Source: Nilaparvata lugens (Eukaryota > Arthropoda > Insecta > Hemiptera > Delphacidae). From it: 64,000 nucleotides of DNA. The stretch is from the NCBI RefSeq assembly GCF_014356525.2, contig NC_052516.1:20168257-20232256 (forward strand), read 5' to 3'. Below are positions 28,901 to 40,900 of this stretch, piece by piece. Under the pieces are notes generated by a model that saw nothing but the letters and a program-made list of their open reading frames with translations, ran no database searches and had not been told where the DNA came from. Position 1 is the first letter of the stretch; every line of letters starts with the position of its first letter. Position numbers and translations under genes: made by a program.

Positions 28901-31900
28901 TTGCAGCAAAATTTTTTTTTTTATTTTCTCATTTCGACAATATTGGAAACGTTTCTCCTTGACGAAATGAAACATTCCTAAATAATTCAAAACAGCTGAA
29001 ACTTTACACTATGTTCTCTTTATTTATTTTGTGTTCAATTTTCTAGTTTTTCGAAATTTAATTTAAACGTGACTTTGAATATGACTACGACTACGCCCCG
29101 TTTCGGAAAGCCAATATTCTGACTCCAGCTGTTTAGTGTCTAGAAATTAGCTAAATCCCGAGCTCGGAAACCGGCCCTCAGTGTTATTTGTACAAATAAA
29201 TAAAAATAAAACTCACCTTAACATGATGCCTGAGCACATAGTCGATTTCCCCCTTGGCAGCGCGCTTTTTCAGAATTTCATGAAATTCGGCAAATCCAGG
29301 AGTTCCCAGTTCTCCATACAAGATGGCCACCACACTTCTATTGTCAGCCCCCGGATAGTAGTGATCCAGTCTGAACGTTTCTAGCCTGGTCACTAATTTT
29401 GGATCTTTCTTCTGTCAAACAAACACAAACTGATAATTAGTTGGTTTTTAAATAAATTCATTGATCACTGCATGACATTGGTAGAGGGAGATTCACTTGA
29501 ATCTGTCAGCATTCCTTACAGGTAACACAAATGCTCCCCATTCTAGCAATGCTGATTAATCACATAAGTGAATCATACTGAAAAGTGAATTTGAAATTAA
29601 CAATTATGAAATTTAACATTCAAGTTAATTTTCTAGATTAAAGCTGTCTATAGTGAGATTCAGGTTATAAAGTCAGCATGAGATTAGCATTGGTTTGCTA
29701 TCATTGTCTGACATCAGCCAAAGAACATAGCTCTATCTTTTCCAAGACCACACCGTTACCAGATTGTTTGTAGCCTTTAAAAAGACGTGTTCTAGCAAAT
29801 TTATCCTTAGCTTTTTGGTGCGGGAGCGAGTGGAAGGAAGCCAACTGTGCATGCTCGACTGCTGTATTCCTAATTATAAAATTACGGCTTGCTGGGCTAG
29901 TTAACTAGAATAGCTGGCAACAACTCAACTGAACAATGTTATTGCGCCTAATGTTGCGGAAGGGGAAAATCAGTCCAGGGATCAACTTATGAGACCGCCA
30001 CTGAAGAAATGTGATGAATTACCAAAATATTTAATCTCAATATTATGGAAATTTATTATTAAATCTTTATAAATTTTAGGCTACTTTCTTGAAGAATTGT
30101 ATATATTTGAATTTAAATTTACCGCAATTAACAAGAATCAACTATTAATATCAAATCATATTTATGGCAAAATACCTTCTTATCATTTCCACTGATTTTA
30201 AAACGTGAATCTCTCCACGCAATTTATCACAAAAATTTCTTTTCTTTTGAAGTGACTCCAATATTATCCATCTTTAGTTTACATTTCTCCTCATTTCTTC
30301 CCTTCATCATTCAATACTTTTCCTCCCTTTTCAGTCCATCTTTCACCGTCATATCCCCCTTCAAGGGATGAACATTGACAACAACGTCTACCAATAATTT
30401 CCACCGATTTTATAACATGAATCTCATTATAGACAAGAAAAAAACAATCCACTACAAAACCCCATCGGGAGAATTGGCTACAGCGCCTCCCTATTATTTC
30501 CACAGATTTTATAGCATGAATCTCACTATAGACATAAGAACAAAAAACGAACCACCACAACAAGTCACCAGGAAATTGACAACAGCGCCTCCCTACCATT
30601 TCCAGTGACTTTATAATATGAACCAAACCCAACACAGTTGTGAACTCACCAACACAGCATCGATGTGGTCATCTAGCTTGTCAGGTGAGCATAGGAGGTC
30701 ACCAGCCAGGTCGACTCCGTTGGCACACCCCGCCATACCCCTCTCTGCCGCCATCTGCGAGTACATCTGCACCCGGGGAGAGTGCGCGCGCAGCGACAGA
30801 GCCAACTTCATCACCGACACTTGGCCCGCTGACAGAATGTCGCCTTGCCGCACCAAATCGAGAGCTGCATCGTAGGCCGCTTTCTCGGTTGCTGCATAAC
30901 AAGAAAGAAACATGACACATTGTTAAAATAAGAATAATATTGACATTTATAACATTTTTTTGTGCAACCGGCACTCAATGTTGCGTTATCTAAATTTAGG
31001 AGAGGAATGGCACAATGTTACCTCATTTTTCCTCTCCCTATCATTTATATAATGTACTTATTGTATAAATTAATAAAGAATAAATTACAAATGTTTTTTG
31101 ACAATAAACAATTTGATTTAATTTGATAAATACCCAAACGACCAAGCACATCGAGAATTTATTGTACAGTAGGGGAGGTAGTTGATCTAAAAGTATTGTG
31201 GTATTTCTCCACATTGAATGAAGATTTTAAAATGCCACAACCAAGCATCTATTTGAATATCAAGATACCGGTTGATTCGGATGTTACACCATCTCTGGTA
31301 AACTTGAAATGGAGAGCAGTAAAATATATAGCATTATTATTGTCATTTGGTGCGGGAGCGAGTGGAAGGAAGCCAACTGTGCATGCTCGACTGCTGTATT
31401 CCTAATTATAAAATTACGGCTTGCTGGGCTAGTTAACTAGAATAGCTGGCAACAACTCAACTGAACAATGTTATTGCGCCTAATGTTGCGGAAGGGGAAA
31501 ATCAGTCCAGGGATCAACTTATGAGACCGCCACTGAAGAAATGTGATGAATTACCAAAATATTTAATCTCAATATTATGGAAATTTATTATTAAATCTTT
31601 ATAAATTTTAGGCTACTTTCTTGAAGAATTGTATATATTTGAATTTAAATTTACCGCAATTAACAAGAATCAACTATTAATATCAAATCATATTTATGGC
31701 AAAATACCTTCTTATCATTTCCACTGATTTTAAAACGTGAATCTCTCCACGCAATTTATCACAAAAATTTCTTTTCTTTTGAAGTGACTCCAATATTATC
31801 CATCTTTAGTTTACATTTCTCCTCATTTCTTCCCTTCATCATTCAATACTTTTCCTCCCTTTTCAGTCCATCTTTCACCGTCATATCCCCCTTCAAGGGA

Positions 31901-34900
31901 TGAACATTGACAACAACGTCTACCAATAATTTCCACCGATTTTATAACATGAATCTCATTATAGACAAGAAAAAAACAATCCACTACAAAACCCCATCGG
32001 GAGAATTGGCTACAGCGCCTCCCTATTATTTCCACAGATTTTATAGCATGAATCTCACTATAGACATAAGAACAAAAAACGAACCACCACAACAAGTCAC
32101 CAGGAAATTGACAACAGCGCCTCCCTACCATTTCCAGTGACTTTATAATATGAACCAAACCCAACACAGTTGTGAACTCACCAACACAGCATCGATGTGG
32201 TCATCTAGCTTGTCAGGTGAGCATAGGAGGTCACCAGCCAGGTCGACTCCGTTGGCACACCCCGCCATACCCCTCTCTGCCGCCATCTGCGAGTACATCT
32301 GCACCCGGGGAGAGTGCGCGCGCAGCGACAGAGCCAACTTCATCACCGACACTTGGCCCGCTGACAGAATGTCGCCTTGCCGCACCAAATCGACAGCTGA
32401 TCGTGTCCGATCTCACAAAAATCATAGAGATAATCTCATAACGACTGTAATAATCTATATAATTATGTATCGTGAATCGCGGTATCATGTCTATAATATA
32501 TTTTATAAATTACTGTTCCATAATTTAATATTTATTGTGTTTTTAAAATCAAACAATAGAATACGATGATATCTCCATAGCCTCAACAATATAATGTTGG
32601 CTGCATTGTCCATTGTCAGAAAGGTACGTATCGCAAGTATTTAAAAGTGAAGAATCGAATTTGAAATCAAAGTACAATAATTGTATCAATATTTAAAAGT
32701 GAGGTAGAGTAATAATTGTTTCTTTTTTATTATCGAATTCCACTTCTTAATGCAATACAATCAACAATAATAATAGGAAAATACAGCAGAGATCTAAAGT
32801 TTAAGGTAAGCCTACTGGTGAAACTCAGCCTTGACTGAAAAATTCCTAGTAATTTTTCCGTAATTCATTATTATAACTTTTAGATAATTTTTCTTCAATA
32901 TCAAACCATTATAGAGAAAACATTAGGCCCACTCAAATTGAATCTTCAAATGTTTTCTCTATGATTTAACTATTTTCAGAGCAATATTTTGTTGTGAAAA
33001 TGCCGGCAAACCGGCTTCAAGTTTGCCGCTATACACTATATTATAGTAGCCTACATAAGTTACCTGACTTACAGGCCTCTACGATCAACAATACGCAATG
33101 GCCGAGATAGTAAAGGCGTAATACATCAGAACTCAAAGCTCAGTGAATTACAAACATGATCTAGGTTCGAAACTCGGCCAATGACATTTTTTTTGTTGAT
33201 GAAAATTCATCGACAAAAAAATGTCATTTTCAATTTCAAATTGATTGAAATTTAAATTACGGTAACTAATATAAAAAATAGCTAATAAAAGTCGAAATCG
33301 ACTTTTATTAGCTATTTTTTATATTAGTTACCGTAATTTAAATTTCAATCAATTTTTTAGATATATTTTGAGACAAAACTGTGAAATATAAAATTATATT
33401 AATTTTTTAATCACATTATTTCAAAATAGTAATGAAAATTCTATTCATCCATCTATCCATGAGATATTGCACCAGGCGCAAAGCGCGAGCTATAAGAATT
33501 CAAACAATTATTCGAAATATTAATAGTATAAAAATATTGTCACTATTGTACATTATTAATTAGTAATATTGAAATTAATTGACAGTGAAAGTTGTCATAA
33601 CCAAGATTCAAACTATTAAAATATGCTGTTTGAATTTTATTTATTTTCCAATTTCTTATATATTGGGAAGTTTTTTTTTTTTTGGTGTGGCGAAAAATAG
33701 CGTTTGCAACACGGGCAAAAATGTTTTTCCGGCTCTCAACGCTTCAAGTTCTCGACTTCGTCTCGAACTTGAAAACTGCGATCTCGAGCCGGAAAACGTA
33801 CATTTTCGACCCTAGGTGCGAAATATACTATTACAGCCCTAGGGCCGTAAAACTTTTACCGGCCTGGTCAGAAAACAATCATTTTCGGCCTCCATATGAC
33901 GCACGAAAACCAGCTCATTACATCCAAGTGGGGCGAAAAATTAATTGTTTTGCACTAAATATCTAGAACATAACTTAGTTTCCAATGCAATTACAGAGTG
34001 GTTGATAAGTATGAGAGCAGCTTAAAATTTCATACAAAAAGTTAATTTGACATTGGGTGTAGTAGAGGATCCTTATAAAATTTAAAAATACTACTCATCA
34101 AAAATCTGTTGTTTTTTCAATGGGAAGGTGGTGGCTATGAAACCATACCACCTCTAATACAGTAATAGAGGTGGCTATGCATGAAACACTTAATTTCAAA
34201 AAGGAGTCTAATATATAAAAGAGAATCAATTGATTAGAATAGAATAGAATGACTTTTTATTTGTTAACAGTTTGGACAGTCATGTCCACTCTACTACTTA
34301 ACCACTCCACCACGATTAGCAGTGATTTAGGATAAAAAAATTAGCGGCAAAGGTAGATTGAAACTTAAGCATAGATCCCCGCTTGTTTTAGCACTTACCT
34401 ATCTGACTATCCACTATGTTTTAGCACTTACCTATCTGACTATCCACTATGTTTTAGCACTTACCTATCTGACTATCCACTATGTTTTAGCACTTACCTA
34501 TCTGACTATCCACTATGTTTTAGCACTTACCTATCTGACTTTCCACTATGTATTAGCCCCTACCTATAAAACTATCCACCATGTTTTAGCCCTTACCTAT
34601 CTGACTATCCAATTTGTTCAAGTCCTTACCTATCTATCTACTAAGATTTAGCCCTCACCTATCTGACTATCCACTAAGTTTTAACCCTTACCTATCTGAC
34701 TTTCCACTATGTTTTAGCTCTTACCTATCTGACTATCCACTTTGTTTTAGCCCTTACCTATCATTATTGATTCATACAATAAGTATATCATCAAAATGAT
34801 AGAGAAAAAAATAAGGTAACCTTACCTTGTGCTATTTCTCTTCCAACTGTGTTAATGGGTAGGATAATTTATATCCTTCTAAATGAATCGACAATTATTT

Positions 34901-37900
34901 GTTGAAACACCGCCGATTTATGAAGTTACATCACATTATTATATTATCGTTATTTCAATTGCATTTCTATATTTATTCTCATTGATTTTTACTTTGTGAA
35001 ATTTGTTGAATAACTAGCATTATCGTCATTTAATGTAGATTAGTGTATAAGCCAGTAAATATTGTAACATACATAAATAAAGAAATCTAATCTAATCTAA
35101 TTTAAATTTAGATAAGGTTAAGGTAACCTTACCTTGTGCTATTCCTCTCCCAAATTTAGATAAGGTTACACATAGTCTGAAATAGGTTGTCGTAGTTGTT
35201 CACTTTACAAAATTTTCAGTCCTCAATTATTTTCACAAAGTAGATTTTGAAATTTAGATGCTTCAAAACCAAATAGAGAAGAAATATTTTACATTATTAT
35301 CACTAAAATAATCTGACCATCAACGATGTTTTAGCCCTTACATATGTGACTGAGCGGCGGCTGCATCTGACTGACAGCATCGACAAACTGCCAGAATAGG
35401 TGGGAGCCCTCCTCTGCCAGGTACTCGGCGACCTCCAGCACGAGAGGCGTCGAATGCCACTTGGCGTCTATCACAGTCGTCACCGCCTTGCTCTTCTTCT
35501 TGCCAGCTGTCTGTGAGCCTCCACTTCCACCTACAACAACATTCAATTAGCATAAAGTTAGTTATGCATCTAGAGACTGAAGTCGTAGATAAACGATAGC
35601 ATAAGAAGATATCCCATTGTATAGGTCATAATTTATGTTCCAAATTTCAAGCAGACTACTGTCTATTATTACTGTTTTTTTGGGGTGAGAATGTAAGAAC
35701 GACACATTATGAAAGACTACCAGCGTCACACAGATTCACAAACACCACTACCAGAACAATCAGCTTGAGTTAACATTGAAATTTGGATCATAAACGCCCT
35801 ACACCATGGGATATCTTCTAATGCCATCTTTTCTCTATTCTAAAGTTCAATTTGTGCATCTAGGAAATAGAATGGAACTTTTCATTCCAGAATAAGACTC
35901 AAGTCAAGTTAAGCCTACATATTATAACCATTGATAGTGGAAGTAAGGAAAGATGTTGTATGTATCATGGGACTAGAGCTCTTTTTCTTCTTCATCATTT
36001 GTCTCCTCAAGGCCAGACACTTGAACGTATTGTCTGATTTCATCTCATAAACCAAAATCGAATTTAGATAGATGTGGAATATTGTGATTTAAATTATGAT
36101 TTTCAAAGATAGTAATCGGTGATTTAAGTCTGAAATCAGAATCAGATGTCATTTCTGGTTCCAAGATTATCAGTATTATAGTCAAAGTTATCCTCATCTA
36201 AAGAACTGCACAAAAAGCTCTACTTTCTGCAGAGAAGTTTACTTTAGTATACTACCACTGGAAGGTTTCCTTAATAAATTTCGTATTCTTAATCCAGAAG
36301 GCTTAACACATACATTCATCAATAATTCTTATTAATTCAAGTCGAAATAGAATAGCTTATTAGTCTAAATAAGGGCCGTTTGCACAGTATAGATTGCTAA
36401 ACTCGATTACGTTAATCGAGTTTAAGTTAATCTGAAAGTTTAAACTAATTAAGTTTTAAGTTTTACTAATCCAGTTTAAGTTAAACTACTTTAGGGTTAA
36501 GTTGGTAATAGAATGTCATATTATAATATCAGGAAGTCTGACTTTTACAGGAAATTTGTTATTTGTTTACAAACCATCAGTAAATTGAGGTTATGTAGCT
36601 ACTATTTCCTTGTTCAAAATCCACAGAGCTGTAAGCTGTACGGTAATAAAAGTGAAAAGCGATCAAGAAATTCTTCAAAAAATGATGAAATGTTATATTA
36701 CTATTAGATACAAACTTAAATTTAGTAGGCACCAAAAAATATATTTTAGAATGTTTTAAAAAAAGCGATTTTGTTACGCTTAAATCTACTACGGTCTTCC
36801 TCGTTTATTAGAAATCTCTCCAAAGCAAAATATCTCAGTTATGTGTTATTAGAAATATGTTTCCTAATCAAAGACCACTGTTAAAAATTGTCTTATTTTC
36901 AATCAAGTGGTTCATTTAATCAAATACTGGATTGACAGTTGCTTTACTCAAGCAAAACCGTTAAGAAAATTCTCTTAGAAATTATCCCAGAAATTTAAAT
37001 CATTCGTTTTTGCCCAATTTTTCTTAGTTTTAAAATTTCTTCGCAGTCATCTTTATCAATCGCATTAAAAACTTCTATCAATTCCTGTCAATTCTATCAA
37101 TAATGATTCACTATAACCTAAATAATTATTATCATCTACAGAAGCATTAAAAACAACCGTCGACAAATAATTTACTGTTAGCTGTTTCCCCATCAAATGT
37201 TACAGATGACTAGTTAATCCAAATTATTTTTTAAACCTCCTGCTTTGGAGGTTTAAACTTTCCCAGAGTTTAAACTCAATACAGAGTTTAAACTGATACT
37301 GTGCGAACGGAATTTTAGTTTAAACCAAAAAAAATCCGGATTTGGTTTAAGCTTTAGCTTAAACTTAAACTGTGCAAACGGCCCTTAGTGATATGAAAAT
37401 GATTATGATGAAAAATCGCAATCTACTATTCTACTATTTTCGCAATCTTTGACACTCGACTAAGGCTACTCCTTTTATTGATTTACTTAGAATCTTCGTC
37501 GAACCAGTCCTGCTTCTTGAATTTCTTCGTATTATAATATTACATACATATTATTACATAAAAACTTCTATCAATTCCTGTCAATTCTATCAATAATGAT
37601 TCACTATAACCTAAATAATTATTATCGTCTGCCAACAGGACAAAGCACAGACATGGATAGTATAGTTAAAATATTGATGGAGGACATATCTGATCTAAAG
37701 AATGAGTTACTTGCAACAAAGACAGAAAATAATAGCTCCAAGATGCACTTGCACGAAAGACTGATGTCATATATTACAAGCTAGAAAATTTGATCCATGA
37801 TTTCACACAGGGAATTTTCCCGGAGCCCTCATGTCAAAAAAGAGAAATAGTTCACAAACGTACTGAGGCGCTGATGAAGGAGTCTGAATGCGGCCTGAAA

Positions 37901-40900
37901 GTGAGTAAAGAGGACTGCCCACAAGATCACAGTGTAACAATTGTCAAAGATCATAAACGGAGAACTTGCATACCGATAAATAAAAGCAAGAACAACAAAC
38001 TTGAACCTGAACCTTCTATCGCGAAAATTGAGGAGCAGGAGAATAATGAAAACAAGAGGGCAGCTCTCCTGGTCGCAGATTCTGCGGCGAGGCAGGCTGG
38101 AGGCAGGGTATGTGTAAGAAAGACTTAGATGTAGAAATCATTGCAGATGCCAAATTACAGGACATTAGTCGAGTTCTAAAAAGTAAAACCACTATGCCAC
38201 AAAAAGTCCTACTGCATGTTGGATCAAGAAATCTTCTGGGATCTAAAACACCTAACCAAGTTATGAGGCCACTATGGTACACAATAGAAGCTAACATAAA
38301 ACGTTTTCCTAAAACTAAATGGTATGTCGCATCCATTCCGCCAAGAGAGGACATTAATAAAAGATTTCTTCAGGAGACAAATAATGCATTAAAATTCATG
38401 TGTTGGCAGCTGAATGCCACATTCGTCGATAACACTGACCATCTTAAGGAACACCACTTAAACTGGAATGGTAGGCAACTAAACTGGGAGGGGTCAAGAA
38501 TATTGGCTGAAAGACTGATTGATGCTCTTCAACTACCTCACCAAATCCTAGGGAATGATACAGTGAGCCCAAACGGAAATATAGCCTCACCAAAAAACCA
38601 AACTTAGACAGCAAAAACAAGAAATCAAGTCTATTAACTGTTTTCCATCTTAATATTCAAAGAGGCCTGCAGGTAAAAATAGATAGATTGTTAATAGATC
38701 TTCACAAATACAGCCCTGATATCCTGATACTATCTGAACATGGTTTGCGAAAGGAGGAGCTCCAAACCAACTGAAAAAGAATTTGAAACAGTGGGCTTAA
38801 ATATTCAAACAAAGAAGACAAACCTGATTTTGATTGGAACCTATAGATCACCTGACCCAGGTAATATAAAGGAATTCCTCACTAAACTTGGAGGCCTGTT
38901 GCAGAATTTCTCAGCAAAACATCACAAAATAGTGATCCTGGGTGACACAAACATTGACACTCACAAGACATCTGAGCAGAACTTCAAAGACCTAAAAAAT
39001 ATGTTGACTCAAAATGGCTGCCAAATCCATTATATGCCTCCTACCAGAGTGACTCCAAACTCAGCCACAAGCCTTGATGGATGCTATCATAACCTGTCAC
39101 TTTCAGATATCGAAGCCACAGCCACATTTCTCAGATCACCATGCTGTTTTGTGCAATATAAAATACAAATACAACCCGGAACTGCCGACATACAGGTATG
39201 CAAGAAGCTATTCAAAAGGAAACATTCAAGAGTTAAAATCAAAATTACAGGATTCCAACTGGTCACCAGTGATCGAGACACACGCTGTCGATGAAAAATA
39301 CAATATTTTTGCCACAAAAATGCGACAGAAATGGATGAAACAATGCCAAGAGGACCAAGGAAGATCACTACAGCAAAGGGGTACAAGTTTTGGGACGAAA
39401 AAACTACTCTTCTGAAACACAGAATGCAACTAGCTGGAGAGAAATTCATCTCAACTGCATCAGAGGACTATAGGCAGCAATACAAAGAACTAAAAAATCT
39501 ATATGACCAGGATGTGAAACACAAAAATAGATAGATTGTTAATAGATCTTCACAAATACAGCCCTGATATCCTGATACTATCTGAACATGGTTTGCGAAA
39601 GGAGGAGCTCCAAACCAACTGAAAAAGAATTTGAAACAGTGGGCTTAAATATTCAAACAAAGAAGACAAACCTGATTTTGATTGGAACCTATAGATCACC
39701 TGACCCAGGTAATATAAAGGAATTCCTCACTAAACTTGGAGGCCTGTTGCAGAATTTCTCAGCAAAGCATCACAAAATAGTGATCCTGGGTGACACAAAC
39801 ATTGACACTCACAAGACATCTGAGCAGAACTTCAAAGACCTAAAAAATATGTTGACTCAAAATGGCTGCCAAATCCATTATATGCCTCCTACCAGAGTGA
39901 CTCCAAACTCAGCCACAAGCCTTGATGGATGCTATCATAACCTGTCACTTTCAGATATCGAAGCCACAGCCACATTTCTCAGATCACCATGCTGTTTTGT
40001 GCAATATAAAATACAAATACAACCCGGAACTGCCGACATACAGGTATGCAAGAAGCTATTCAAAAGGAAACATTCAAGAGTTAAAATCAAAATTACAGGA
40101 TTCCAACTGGTCACCAGTGATCGAGACACACGCTGTCGATGAAAAATACAATATTTTTGCCACAAAAATGCGACAGAAATGGATGAAACAATGCCAAGAG
40201 GACCAAGGAAGATCACTACAGCAAAGGGGTACAAGTTTTGGGACGAAAAAACTACTCTTCTGAAACACAGAATGCAACTAGCTGGAGAGAAATTCATCTC
40301 AACTGCATCAGAGGACTATAGGCAGCAATACAAAGAACTAAAAAATCTATATGACCAGGATGTGAAACACAAAAAAAGATACATGTCAAGAGTAGGATCA
40401 TGGAATCAGACAACAGAACCAAGACCCTATGGAAAATGAGCAATGATGAACGGAACAGAAGTAATCTTAACAGGCAGGAAAACCTCTGTTTGGAAATAGA
40501 GGGCCAGAAGATCACTGATCCTTTTCTCACTAGCAACATCCTAAATGAAGCCTTAACACAGCCAGCAACAACAACAGGATTTGACCCTCCTCTAAGACGT
40601 ATGGCCAAGCTGACAGGCATCAAAGCATTGAGTGAATTTCAGATGATAAATACAGCCCAACTCCACCATCTCATAGACAAACTAAAATCGAACAACTCTG
40701 CTGGGCATAGACTCTACTGGAAATAGTAAATTCTTCCCTAAAGCAAGCTGTATTCCCACAGGCTCTCAAGATCTCTAAGATCTTTCCAAAATTCAAAGGA
40801 GGAGATAAAATGGATCACAAGAACTATAGGCCCATAGCAAACCTACCTATAACCTCAAAAATTATCGAACGAGCAGTATATGTCCAGCTTATCCTGCATC

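Noticed and set aside
30291..30635. 114-codon minus-strand frame with internal repeats, present twice
   Set aside because: It is the ~100-bp tandem repeat array beside exon 4, repeated again by the larger duplication; no protein family.
32150..32569. 139-codon plus-strand frame
   Set aside because: It is antisense to the truncated exon 4 copy and runs into unrelated AT-rich sequence; no family match.
34358..34799. Open frames with 11-residue repeats ([11 protein letters not shown])
   Set aside because: They arise because the 33-bp minisatellite unit is a multiple of three; they are antisense to UGGT and have no start context or family match.
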